A stretch of 64,000 nt of DNA, taken from contig JAKPHF010000077.1 of assembly GCA_029550525.1 (NCBI GenBank), positions 488,683 to 552,682 on the forward strand, given 5' to 3'. The notes beneath the pieces are model-generated. The model was not told the origin of the DNA and ran no database searches. It saw nothing but the letters and a program-made list of their open reading frames with translations. The DNA is from Planctomycetota bacterium. Lineage in GTDB: Bacteria; Planctomycetota; Phycisphaerae; UBA1845; PWPN01. Position 1 is the stretch's first letter; the number at the start of each line of letters is the position of its first letter. The position numbers and the translations under genes were made by a program. Shown here piece by piece: positions 8,671 to 17,327 of the stretch.

Positions 8671-11600
8671 ATGGGCTACATCTGCCTGGTTCTGTTCTTC
8701 CTGTCCGGATGTGCTTCGTTGATCTACGAAGTGGCCTGGACGAGGCAGTTCGCGCTGGTGCTGGGATCATCGACCTACGCGATCACCACGGTCGTGGTCT
8801 CGTTCATGGGCGGCCTGGCCTGGGGCAGCTTCATCGCCGGAAGCAGCAGCGCGGTCTTACGCAAGCCAGGACGAATATACGGCATTCTGGAGGCGGCGAT
8901 CGGTGTCTGGGCGTTACTGGTCCCCGCCATGGTTTCGGCGACGGAGCCGTTGTATCGAGCGCTCTACCCGTACGTCAGCGACGCTCCCACGCTCCTGTTC
9001 CTGCTTCGCGTCAGCATGAGCCTGGCCGTGCTCATCATTCCCACGACGCTGATGGGAGCGACACTGCCTATCCTCATGACCCATGTGACACGCTCGGCCA
9101 CACCGCGTCTGGGGCGATCGGCGGGCCTGCTGTACGGAATCAACACGCTGGGGGCGGCGGCGGGTTGCGTCTGGGCGGGGTTCGGGCTCATGCCGGCGTG
9201 CGGCTTGTTCCGGACCACCGTCGTGGCTGCGGTCATGAACCTGTTCGTCGCGGTCGTCGCCTGGGTGTTCCTGCGGGACACAGACCTCCCCGAGCAGACG
9301 CCGGCTCGTGAAGGGGCCAAGCATGGAAAGCGGCGAGTCTCCGAGCCGCTGGCGGTCGCGCCTGGCACGCTCCGGTTGGCGATGGTGGTGGCGGCGGCGT
9401 CCGGCCTGGCCAGCATGATCTATCAGATCGCCTGGACCCGCGCGCTGATCATGTCGCTGGGGTCGAGCACGTATTCGTTCTCGTGCATTCTGGCGGCGTT
9501 CATCCTGGGCCTTGCCGTCGGCAGCCTGGTCATGGCCCGGTTCGCCGATCGATTCGTCCGGCCGCTTCTCGTGCTGGGCCTGTGCGAGTTGGGGATTGCC
9601 ATCTCCGCCGTGCTCATCGTTCCCATTCACGGCCGGATTCCGGGCATCCTGCGATCACTCGTGGCCCTTCATTCGCACGACTACAGCACGTTGCTGCGCC
9701 TGGAGTTTCTGCTGGTCGTGGCTGTCACGTTCGTGCCGACGTTCCTGATGGGAGCGGTTTTCCCGGTGCTGACCCGCGTGGCAGGGCAGCATCTCGTCGA
9801 GCCGGGCCGGGCGGTTGCACGCGTCTACGCGATCAACACCATCGGATCGATGGCCGGTTGCGTGTTGGCGGGGTTCGTGCTGATTCGCGGCGATGTGTTG
9901 GGCGTTCGCAACTCCATTCTGGCGGCGGCGCTTCTGAACGGCTTCCTCGGCGTCTGGCTCTTGATCCGATCGTTGGCCGGTCGGCAGCGGGGCTGGGCGG
10001 TTCTGGCCGGGACGATCGTCGGGGCATGTTTCGCGTTCGGTATGGTTGGCGGCCGATGGAGTCCGGATCTCCTGACCAGCGGTCCGTTCCGGCGACCGGA
10101 CACGCTCTCGAACACGCCGCGAAAGATCCTGTTCTATGAAGAGGGCGTGGACCTCACCGTAGCGGTCGAGCAGGCCGGGGATGACCCCGATCAACTCAGC
10201 CTGACGGTCAACGGAAAACCGGACGCCTCCACGCACCCGCGCGACGTGCGAACGCAGCTGCTCGTGGGACATCTGCCGGCGTTGCTCGGGCCCGAGTCAC
10301 GGCCGGCTTGCGTCGTCGGGTTGGGCAGTGGGATGACGCTCGCTGCCGTGGCCAAGCATCGGTCTTATTCCCATGTCGATTGCCTCGAGATCAGCGATTC
10401 GGTCATTCGTGCGGCCGCATTCTTCGCCCCGTTCACGGAGGATGTGCTCGCACCCGATCCTCGCATCCGGATTCTCCGGGAGGATGGGCGAAACCATCTG
10501 CTCCTCACGCGGGAGCAATATGGGCTCATCGTGTCGGAACCGTCGAACCCGTGGATCAGCGGCGTCTCCAGCCTGTTCACTCGCGAATTCTTTGACCTCT
10601 GTCGGCAGCGCCTGACGGGCGACGGCTGTCTGGCCGTCTGGCTGCACACGTACTCCATGTCGCGCGAAGACTTTCGCATGGTCGTGCGCACGCTCAACGA
10701 GGTGTTCCCGTTTGTGACCCTCTGGCGGTTGGAACACACCGACTTCTGCCTGGTGGCCGGCAATCAGCCGTTCCGAGTGCCTGCGGCTACGGTGTTGGAA
10801 CGCTATGGTTCGCCGGCGGTGCGGGCGGATCTGTTCCGGGCCGGCATTCGCGATCTTGCCGGTGTGCTGGGGACGTTTGTGTCCGGCGGGGCGGCACTGC
10901 GGGAGTGGGCTTCGTCGGCCCCGCTGCACACGGACGACAATCTCCGCCTCGAGTTTTCGGCGCCGCGGCATCTGTACACGCCGGGCGCCTCACTCAACGC
11001 CGAGCTGACCGCCCTGACATCGTCGCCCTTCGACGAGATGGTCGTTCTGGCGTCCGATGAGCCGAGGATCCAGTACCTGAAGGCACGCACGGACGCGGTG
11101 CTCGCAGCGCATGCGGCGTTGGTTCGAGCGTCTCAGGAATGGCGCGACGGCAAGCGGGTCGAAGCATTGGATCGACTAATCCGCGCGTATGAACAGGACC
11201 TGGGCAACCGCGTGTTGTACGATTCCATGTGGCAATACGTATCCTCGCTGGAGGCCAAACCGCTGTCCGGCGGCGACGCTCTGCAGGAGTGCATCGCGCG
11301 TTTCCGCCGGCTTCCTCCGCCGATCCATGTTTCACTTCGCGGGGAGAGTCTGGCGCAGATCGCGCAGACTCTTTTTCGGAGCGGCCGGCGGAGTCAGCGA
11401 ACCTTTCTGCCGGGTGCGTTGGTGTATCTGACGGAAGCGCACGATATCAGTCCGCAGGACGGAGCGATTGCGGCTGCGCTGTCCATGGCCTGGGTTCAGG
11501 CGGGCAACGTGCGGCAGGCCGAGCAGATTCTCGGTCGGTTCCTGCAATCGCATCCGGAGGACGGCTGGGCGAACTACGGAGCGGCCGTGCTGGCCGTGCA

Positions 11601-11763
11601 ACGCGGGAGCCTGGATGAGGCAATTGCGCTTGCCCGGCGAGCACTGGCGTCGGGGACGATCACGCCCTCCCAGCTCGCTTCGGATCCCAAGCTGGACCCG
11701 CTGGAGCAAATAGTCGACTTCGAGAAACTCGCGGCAGAGCTGCCGAATACTCGGCCCGGTTGA
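8671..11763 (+). CDS. Fused polytopic membrane / spermidine-synthase-like / TPR protein
   Basis: A 1030-residue three-part protein. Residues 1-about 470 carry many transmembrane segments arranged as two similar halves, each opening with an LIYEVAWTR / MIYQIAWTR motif and LGSSTY. Residues about 480-740 are a spermidine-synthase-like Rossmann domain with VVGLGSGMTLAA near 549, the acidic strand DCLEISDSV, and IVSEPSNPWISG. The C-terminal about 250 residues look like TPR helices (AAALSMAWVQAGNVRQAEQILGRFL, cut here for length, lies near 930). Similar fusions are widespread in planctomycetes and are annotated as fused MFS/spermidine synthase. True polyamine synthesis is unproven. GGGAGA precedes the ATG. 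Confidence 0.82.
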   Translation: MGYICLVLFFLSGCASLIYEVAWTRQFALVLGSSTYAITTVVVSFMGGLAWGSFIAGSSSAVLRKPGRIYGILEAAIGVWALLVPAMVSATEPLYRALYPYVSDAPTLLFLLRVSMSLAVLIIPTTLMGATLPILMTHVTRSATPRLGRSAGLLYGINTLGAAAGCVWAGFGLMPACGLFRTTVVAAVMNLFVAVVAWVFLRDTDLPEQTPAREGAKHGKRRVSEPLAVAPGTLRLAMVVAAASGLASMIYQIAWTRALIMSLGSSTYSFSCILAAFILGLAVGSLVMARFADRFVRPLLVLGLCELGIAISAVLIVPIHGRIPGILRSLVALHSHDYSTLLRLEFLLVVAVTFVPTFLMGAVFPVLTRVAGQHLVEPGRAVARVYAINTIGSMAGCVLAGFVLIRGDVLGVRNSILAAALLNGFLGVWLLIRSLAGRQRGWAVLAGTIVGACFAFGMVGGRWSPDLLTSGPFRRPDTLSNTPRKILFYEEGVDLTVAVEQAGDDPDQLSLTVNGKPDASTHPRDVRTQLLVGHLPALLGPESRPACVVGLGSGMTLAAVAKHRSYSHVDCLEISDSVIRAAAFFAPFTEDVLAPDPRIRILREDGRNHLLLTREQYGLIVSEPSNPWISGVSSLFTREFFDLCRQRLTGDGCLAVWLHTYSMSREDFRMVVRTLNEVFPFVTLWRLEHTDFCLVAGNQPFRVPAATVLERYGSPAVRADLFRAGIRDLAGVLGTFVSGGAALREWASSAPLHTDDNLRLEFSAPRHLYTPGASLNAELTALTSSPFDEMVVLASDEPRIQYLKARTDAVLAAHAALVRASQEWRDGKRVEALDRLIRAYEQDLGNRVLYDSMWQYVSSLEAKPLSGGDALQECIARFRRLPPPIHVSLRGESLAQIAQTLFRSGRRSQRTFLPGALVYLTEAHDISPQDGAIAAALSMAWVQAGNVRQAEQILGRFLQSHPEDGWANYGAAVLAVQRGSLDEAIALARRALASGTITPSQLASDPKLDPLEQIVDFEKLAAELPNTRPG

Positions 11764-11774
11764 GCTGCCTCCGA

Positions 11775-13712
11775 TCACCGGCCGGCGTCGCCGGATTTGA
11801 CGGACGGCAAGGCTTTTCGAACCTCTTCCACCATACCCGGGCCGCGAAGGTGCTGAGCCTCGAGCTTGCCGTCGGGACCGATGAGGCAGGTGTACGGGAT
11901 GCCAACGCCGTCGAGTTCCTCGAACGCTTCGGCCGCTCCGGACTTGGGGCCGACGACTTGTGGCCAGGTGATGCCGTGCTCGTCGCACGCCCGCTTCAGG
12001 GCTTTGGCATCGGTATCCAGACTGATCCCGATGAGCACGAAGTCCGGGCGGTTCTTGGTGGCCTCATGCAAAGCTTTGACGTTCGGGATCTCGGCGATGC
12101 AAGGCCTGCACCATGAGGCCCAGCAGTCGAGGAACACGTACTTGCCCCGCAGCTCCGAAAGCCGGTAGGTCGTGCCGTCGGTGGCGATCATGACCAGGTC
12201 GGCGACCGGTTCGCCCACTTTCAGTTTGGCCTGATCCGAGGGCGCGTCGGCGGTGCGCGGGACATCAACGCTGGCCAGTTTGATCACGTGGTCGGTCTTG
12301 CCAGCGGTCAGCTCGATCTCGAGCGGCTTTCCGTAACCCGGCCGCACGAACGTGAACTCGATGTTGCCGGGTGGCACGTGTGGCAGCTCGAAGCGGCCGT
12401 CGCGATCGGTGATCGCACGCAGGCCGAGCGTTTCATACCCGTTCCAACGGTCGGCCACCACCCGCACCTGATCGACGGGCTGCCCCTGGTCATCCACGAC
12501 CGTGCCGCCGATGGCGACGCCGCGTTCCAGGGCTACGTCGAGCGTGCCGGTTTGGCCGGCCTGTAGTTCGATCTCCGCGAAAGCGGTGGCGTAGTCTTCG
12601 TGCTGAAACGTGACGGTCACGTCTCCCGGTTGCACACCCAAGAGTTCGTAACTGCCTCCCGGCCCGCTCCAGTCCATGGGCATGTCGTAGCGGACCTCGC
12701 GGCCGGCCAACACGCGGACGTTGCGGATGGGCTTGCCGGTTTGCTTGTCGGTCACGGTCCCGCGAACGCGCGACGCGAGTGTGACCGTGAATTCCGCCTC
12801 CACAGGGGCGGGACGCGTGGCGGTGGCAGCGCGGTCATCCTTTGCAGGAAGCGGCAGATGCTCCTCGTAGCCTCGCATGGTCAGGTAGGACTCGCCGTTG
12901 AACCGCAGATTCAAGCCCGCGCAGTCGATACCGACGCCGGACAGCTTCGCCTTTCCGTTCGCATCCGCGCGGGTCATGAGGAAGATCTGTTGCGGCTCGG
13001 TGACGGCTTCGACCAGCACGTCGGCGGCAGGCCGGCCGGTGTTGGTTACCAGCGTCAGTTCGACCGGACGTTCGGGGCCCAACTCGATGTGCAATTTGAC
13101 ATCGTCGTCTTCGATCTGCACTTGCTCGCGGTACGTCCCGAAGCCCGGGGCTGTCACCGTGATGAGGGCGGGGCCCGCGTATGCGGAATCGAACCGGAAA
13201 CGGCCATCCGGCCCGGTCTGCACCGTCGTTCTGTGCCCGCCGTTTCTCATCTGAACTTGGGCACCGCTGACGGGCGTGTTGCGGCCGGCTGTAGTGATTC
13301 TGCCCCACACACTCGCCGCACCGTGTAGCGTTACGTCCAGGAAGGGTGGTTCGTTGGGGTCGGAGATATCGAGGGTTCCTTCCGCGCCGGCGAAACCTTC
13401 CGCGGTGACGCGATAGCGGAGTGACTGGGCCTTGGGGCGGGGAATCTCGATCAGGACTTCGCCGCGGCGACCGGTGACGGTTTGAGCCAGCGGCGGATCG
13501 ATCGGCGATGCGTCGGGCAAGTCGATGCGCACCTTGGCCTCGCTGACGCCGGCGCCCATGTGCGTGGTCACGAGGCCGTCGAGGGTGAGCGTGTTCGCCG
13601 CCTCGGCCGAGTTCTCAACGTTTTCGTTGCTCTGGGCGAGCACGGCGGAAGCTGCCATCAGTAGAACGAGCCGGACACCGCGGAGCGTTACCGTTCGGAT
13701 CGCCGCTTTCAT
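11775..13712 (-). CDS. Exported carboxypeptidase-regulatory-like / TlpA-type thiol-disulfide protein
   Basis: A 645-residue protein. The signal peptide (LVLLMAASAVLA) is followed by at least four beta-sandwich repeats of the carboxypeptidase-regulatory-like type (for example VWGRITTAGRNTPVSGAQV, VRGTVTDKQTGKPIRNVRV, IGGTVVDDQGQPVDQVRV). The C-terminal TlpA/redoxin domain starts near residue 498 with FLDCWASWCRPC; the redox pair is Cys535 and Cys538. It probably acts in the periplasm or on the cell surface as a thiol reductase tethered to a stalk of beta domains. GGAGGTGA sits about seven bases before the start. Family assignment is firm; partner proteins are unknown. Confidence 0.85.
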   Translation of the reverse strand: MKAAIRTVTLRGVRLVLLMAASAVLAQSNENVENSAEAANTLTLDGLVTTHMGAGVSEAKVRIDLPDASPIDPPLAQTVTGRRGEVLIEIPRPKAQSLRYRVTAEGFAGAEGTLDISDPNEPPFLDVTLHGAASVWGRITTAGRNTPVSGAQVQMRNGGHRTTVQTGPDGRFRFDSAYAGPALITVTAPGFGTYREQVQIEDDDVKLHIELGPERPVELTLVTNTGRPAADVLVEAVTEPQQIFLMTRADANGKAKLSGVGIDCAGLNLRFNGESYLTMRGYEEHLPLPAKDDRAATATRPAPVEAEFTVTLASRVRGTVTDKQTGKPIRNVRVLAGREVRYDMPMDWSGPGGSYELLGVQPGDVTVTFQHEDYATAFAEIELQAGQTGTLDVALERGVAIGGTVVDDQGQPVDQVRVVADRWNGYETLGLRAITDRDGRFELPHVPPGNIEFTFVRPGYGKPLEIELTAGKTDHVIKLASVDVPRTADAPSDQAKLKVGEPVADLVMIATDGTTYRLSELRGKYVFLDCWASWCRPCIAEIPNVKALHEATKNRPDFVLIGISLDTDAKALKRACDEHGITWPQVVGPKSGAAEAFEELDGVGIPYTCLIGPDGKLEAQHLRGPGMVEEVRKALPSVKSGDAGR

Positions 13713-14121
13713 CGCAGGTCACCTCCCACGTTCGAGATCGGACCCCCGCGGCATTATACCGGCCCTGTCGGCATGGTCGGATCGACACCCGCCAACGGTT
13801 GCGTTCGGGTTCGCGGCTCGGCGGGGTAAATCCATTGATCGCCGTCAGTTGCAAGTGTCTTTCAGAAGCATCTCACAGACGGCCGATACCCTACTGGTCG
13901 CGGTGAGGATCGGCCGGCCCCCACGAGATATAGGGTCTGCCGTCCGATAACGCGAAGAGGGGTGTGCAGGTTTTGGGCCATTCGGAGGTTGCCGGTGCGT
14001 GTTGTGCTGCTACGCAGAGAGGGCTGTGTTGCAGTTCTTCGGATGCTCCCGGCACGGCTCATCCTCTCACCGACACCGGAGAGTCGCGCGGATCACCCGC
14101 ACCAAAAATGAAGCGTCACGC
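13713..14121. other. Intergenic region between the divergent TlpA-like gene and the lexA unit
   Basis: About 400 bases upstream of the lexA-unit promoter. I see no open frame with a ribosome site, RNA gene or repeat here. The left end must carry the promoter of the minus-strand TlpA-like gene. Confidence 0.5.
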
Positions 14122-14150
14122 TTGACGTTCGGATGAGGTTAGGGTATAGT
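14122..14150 (+). promoter_or_regulatory. Sigma-70-type promoter of the lexA unit
   Basis: TTGACG at 14122-14127, exactly 17 bases, then TATAGT at 14145-14150. This is a close match to the housekeeping consensus at ideal spacing. It points toward the hypothetical gene at 14293 and lexA. Transcription would begin near 14157, inside the dyad described next. Confidence 0.75.
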
Positions 14151-14162
14151 GTACTCCGTACA
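14150..14162. promoter_or_regulatory. Candidate LexA operator dyad
   Basis: Perfect inverted repeat TGTAC-TCC-GTACA overlapping the end of the -10 box and the predicted start point, the classic place for a repressor. Autoregulation is usual for LexA. The GTAC half-sites recall the GTAC-type boxes reported for cyanobacterial LexA, but with a three-base instead of four-base centre. Assignment to LexA is inference from position. Confidence 0.5.
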
Positions 14163-14292
14163 AAACATGAACATCCAGGGATGCCGCAGTCTTCACGGAG
14201 GAGTTTTGCGGCACGGGTGGGAGGCGGAGTCTCCTACTTTGTTGGTCGGAGTGAGGCGTTTGCCGATTTGATCCCGCAAGGAGGCGGTCACG

Positions 14293-15366
14293 ATGGCATA
14301 CGACAGCAGAGTGGATGCCCTGCCTCTTTGTGTCTTGGGGCCGGGCGGCGAGTTTCGAAGCGTCTTGGATAGCAAAGCGGTCGGCGGCCCGCCGAAGACA
14401 GGCTTGCCGGGTGGTGCGTCAGGTATCCGTCATCCGGATGAGAGGGGCGGTGGGGCTGCCGGCGAGCGTGCCGTGCTCGATGTCCTGATCGAAGAGACTT
14501 TCGCATCCGGTGTCGCGACGCTGGGGCGGCTGGCCCGTGTGATCGGGGGCTGGGCGAGCCGGTGGTTACGACGCGAGGCGACGGCTTATGGCACGCCAGC
14601 GTGGGCCGGAGTGGCCGCGGCCGGAGTGACCACAGCCGGGGTGGCCAGGGGGCGAGCGGTCGATGGGCCCGTGACCGGAATGCGGTTTGGCCCGTGGGGG
14701 GATTGCGGCGGCCGGGCCGAAGCGAGACATGGCGTTTTTGCGCCTCGAAACCGCCGGTTATCAGCGATAGCTGGCGCCAGCGAGTATCGTGCTCGGTTGG
14801 AGCGACGTGCGGCCCAAGGGCAAGAGGGCGGTCGCGGGTCGCTTGCTTCGATCGCGGAGGATGGCGCCGATCAGAATGCGGCTCGCCGGGGATCGTTGTA
14901 TGGGACGACCGAGGAGGATGTCCCGGCTCAAGTCTGGTTAGGACGTTTTGATGGCCTCGTGGCCCGAGCGGTCGGGGCTCAGAGCAGTTCCTGGGGAAGC
15001 CACGTTCCCGAGTTCCGCCGACCGGGTGCCGACGCCTGGCCACTGGTGGTGATCGGTCCGGCAGGGCTCGAGCAGGAAGGCCGGTATTGCCAGTGGTTCG
15101 AGGTGCCGTGCTCAGGAGAGGAGACCCATGTCACTCAAGTCAGACGGCCAGTTTCGACAAGTGACCCCCAAGCAACTGCGGATACTCAGACTCATCCGGG
15201 ACTACCAGCGCAAGCATGGTTATTCCCCGACGATGCAGGAGTTGGCCGACTTTCTCGGCATCACAAAGGTCACCGTGTTCGAGCACGTCAGCGGACTCGA
15301 AAAGAAAGGTCTTTTGCGCCGATCCAAGCACAGGGCACGCTCTTTGGAGCTTACGTCGCGGGTTGA
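14293..15366 (+). CDS. Hypothetical protein upstream of and overlapping lexA
   Basis: A frame with AAGGAGG eight bases before its ATG (MAYDSRVDALPLC), 130 bases downstream of the strong promoter, so initiation here looks real. The 357-residue translation is rich in Gly, Ala and Arg and matches no family I recognise. It runs 239 bases into lexA in a different frame, and its last 80 residues look like a shadow of lexA. Possible readings: a real protein with an unusually long overlap, a frame broken by an undetected indel before 15128, or a short leader protein. The start is better supported than the end. Confidence 0.35.
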   Translation: MAYDSRVDALPLCVLGPGGEFRSVLDSKAVGGPPKTGLPGGASGIRHPDERGGGAAGERAVLDVLIEETFASGVATLGRLARVIGGWASRWLRREATAYGTPAWAGVAAAGVTTAGVARGRAVDGPVTGMRFGPWGDCGGRAEARHGVFAPRNRRLSAIAGASEYRARLERRAAQGQEGGRGSLASIAEDGADQNAARRGSLYGTTEEDVPAQVWLGRFDGLVARAVGAQSSSWGSHVPEFRRPGADAWPLVVIGPAGLEQEGRYCQWFEVPCSGEETHVTQVRRPVSTSDPQATADTQTHPGLPAQAWLFPDDAGVGRLSRHHKGHRVRARQRTRKERSFAPIQAQGTLFGAYVAG

Positions 15367-15757
15367 GTTTCCCGACGAGACCGAGGGCGTACTGCCCCTG
15401 GTCGGGCACATCGCCGCCGGTGCTCCCATCGAGGCCATCGAGAATCCCGAACTGGTCGATCTGGACAAGTTGTTCTCCTCGCCGGCCGGCGTGTTCGCCC
15501 TCCGTGTCCGCGGCGACAGCATGATCGACGAGCAGATTCGCGACGGCGACCTCGTCGTAGCCGAGCGCCGGGAGACGGCGCGTGACGGCGAGACGGTCGT
15601 CGCTCTGCTGGACGACGGCGAGGCCACGCTGAAGAAGTTTTATCGCGAAGGGGGCCGCATCCGGCTGCAGCCCGCCAATCCCAATTACTCTCCGTTGTAC
15701 GTGGACTCCGTGCGCATCCAGGGCGTGGTGATCGGCGTTCTGCGCACTTACCGGTAG
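15128..15757 (+). CDS. lexA: LexA repressor (SOS regulator, self-cleaving)
   Basis: Represses DNA-damage genes and inactivates itself when RecA filaments form. The 209-residue protein has a winged helix-turn-helix at about 12-66 (MQELADFLGITKVTVFEHV is the recognition region), the cleavage site Ala97-Gly98 in HIAAGAP, the catalytic Ser131 in RGDSMID and Lys169 in ATLKKF. Recognition-helix residues differ from the E. coli and Bacillus types, consistent with a different operator. The start has GGAGAGGAG a few bases upstream. It overlaps the upstream hypothetical frame and is probably on the same transcript from 14157. Confidence 0.95.
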   Translation: MSLKSDGQFRQVTPKQLRILRLIRDYQRKHGYSPTMQELADFLGITKVTVFEHVSGLEKKGLLRRSKHRARSLELTSRVEFPDETEGVLPLVGHIAAGAPIEAIENPELVDLDKLFSSPAGVFALRVRGDSMIDEQIRDGDLVVAERRETARDGETVVALLDDGEATLKKFYREGGRIRLQPANPNYSPLYVDSVRIQGVVIGVLRTYR

Positions 15758-15933
15758 CAGGCAGCCAGCCTTCCCGCGCCCCTTGCCTCTGCGCCGCAAC
15801 TCTCACGTACCCTCGCTGGTCCTTGCCTCGTCTTTGACCGCGCGCGGTTCTATGATTCTTGCGCGGTCGTCGCTGGCCGCAGCGCTCGGGTTCGGAGTTC
15901 AAACGCTCGGATTTGAAAGTCAGGAGTCCAGCC

Positions 15934-16515
15934 ATGGTGCTTGTTGATTCGACGATGCTGCCCTTGGGGACGAAGGCTCCTTCGTTCAGTCTCCCGGACG
16001 TGGATGGACGAATGGTCTCGCTGGAGGACTTCAGCGACGCGCCGGCGCTGCTGGTGATGTTCATCTGCAACCATTGTCCGTACGTCAAGCATATTCGCGC
16101 TGCGCTGGCGGAGTTCTGCCGGGAGTATCAGGCCAAGGGGCTGGCCATCGTCGGGATCAATTCCAACGATGCCGAGAAATACCCAGACGACAGCCCGGCC
16201 AAGATGAAGGAGGAGGTCGCGGCCGTGGGGTACACGTTCCCGTACCTGTTCGATGAGACACAGCAGGTCGCCCGCGCCTACCAGGCGGCCTGCACACCGG
16301 ACTTCTTCCTGTTCGATCGGGATCGACGGCTGGTGTACCGAGGCCAATTTGATGACAGCCGGCCCAGCAACGGCAAACCACTCACCGGCGCCGACTTGCG
16401 AGCGGCCGTCGATGCGGTGTTGGCCGGCAAGCCCGTTCCCTCGCGGCAGATTCCCAGTGCCGGATGCAATATCAAGTGGAAACCGGGCAACGAACCGGAC
16501 TACTTCAGATCGTAA
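15934..16515 (+). CDS. Thioredoxin-fold (redoxin/AhpC-TSA-like) protein
   Basis: A 193-residue protein of the family annotated as thioredoxin family protein or peroxiredoxin-like. It shows APSFSLPDVDGRMVSLEDF at the N-terminus, then FICNHCPYVKHI near residues 48-59, where CNHC-P replaces the usual CGPC. GINSNDAEKYPDDSPAKM and TPDFFLFDRDRRLVYRGQFD follow. No signal peptide is visible, so it is probably cytoplasmic. CAGGAG precedes the ATG. The last 16 bases overlap the convergent prepilin-like gene. The role is likely thiol redox or peroxide handling; the substrate is unknown. Confidence 0.82.
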   Translation: MVLVDSTMLPLGTKAPSFSLPDVDGRMVSLEDFSDAPALLVMFICNHCPYVKHIRAALAEFCREYQAKGLAIVGINSNDAEKYPDDSPAKMKEEVAAVGYTFPYLFDETQQVARAYQAACTPDFFLFDRDRRLVYRGQFDDSRPSNGKPLTGADLRAAVDAVLAGKPVPSRQIPSAGCNIKWKPGNEPDYFRS

Positions 16516-17327
16516 AGGCGATTGTCTTGCGAGAGGAACCCCGTGTGCTTGGCCTGGCGCACGGCCTCTTGCTCATTGGGGTAGGTTTCGGTCCATTTTT
16601 CCAACCACGCCACGGCATGGCCATCCACGAAGGCCACATTGGTTCGGCCGGTATGCCGATAGCCCTGTGTGCCCGCGGAGCGGCCGTCGAAATCGTCGCC
16701 GCCGTTCTTGATATCCTTGTAAGGTGAGCGCATGAACTTGTTCACGCCGCCGCTATACTCGCCGTCGCCGAAGAGGGCACATTCGGCGGGGCGACGCACT
16801 TGCGACACCGATGCGGGCCGCACGATGAATTCGCCTTCGCCGTGTCCGATGTAGCTGGTGTTGTAGTTGTATCCGGTGTAGGCCGCGCCGGCCCAGTTAT
16901 CGCCTCTGCCCAGGCGAACCTCGGGACAGCGGTTGATCTCCGGCGTATTCACGCCGTGCCAGACGAGCCCCGGGCGGATGGTGGTTGATTGTGCCCAGCC
17001 GGTGGTGGGGGAGTACTTCCACTCCGTCCGGCTGATCACATCCCAACAGACGGAAACCGAGGTCATGCCGTCCTGCAGCGAGTATTGAGAGATCGGAAAC
17101 AGCATCTTGTGCGCATCCGCGTACTGATGCGCCGCCATCGCAAACTGCCGCAGGTTGCTCAAGCACGCCGTGCCGCGCGCCGCCCGTGTCGCGGCGCTCA
17201 GGGCGGGCAGCAAGATCGCCAGGAGCAGGGCGATGATGGCCACGGCAGTCAACACTTCGATCAGCGTGAATCCCGGCGGCCGAACAAGGCGCCGAGCGAT
17301 TCGCGTTCGATGTTGATTGGTGTTCAT
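16500..17327 (-). CDS. Prepilin-like protein with H-X9-DG motif
   Basis: A 275-residue protein with a prepilin N-terminal signal: cleavage after Gly19, then FTLIEVLTAVAII with Glu at mature position 5 and a single hydrophobic helix. The C-terminal half has the H-X9-DG motif (His225, Asp235-Gly236), typical of the large prepilin-processing-associated families in planctomycetes. GGAGGG precedes the ATG, and the start overlaps the previous gene's stop (ATGA), so it is coupled to the dockerin-like gene. It is the last gene of the riboswitch-controlled operon. Such proteins are made in many copies in planctomycetes and their role is unresolved; a pseudopilin-like envelope fibre or anchor is plausible. 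Confidence 0.82.
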   Translation of the reverse strand: MNTNQHRTRIARRLVRPPGFTLIEVLTAVAIIALLLAILLPALSAATRAARGTACLSNLRQFAMAAHQYADAHKMLFPISQYSLQDGMTSVSVCWDVISRTEWKYSPTTGWAQSTTIRPGLVWHGVNTPEINRCPEVRLGRGDNWAGAAYTGYNYNTSYIGHGEGEFIVRPASVSQVRRPAECALFGDGEYSGGVNKFMRSPYKDIKNGGDDFDGRSAGTQGYRHTGRTNVAFVDGHAVAWLEKWTETYPNEQEAVRQAKHTGFLSQDNRLYDLK

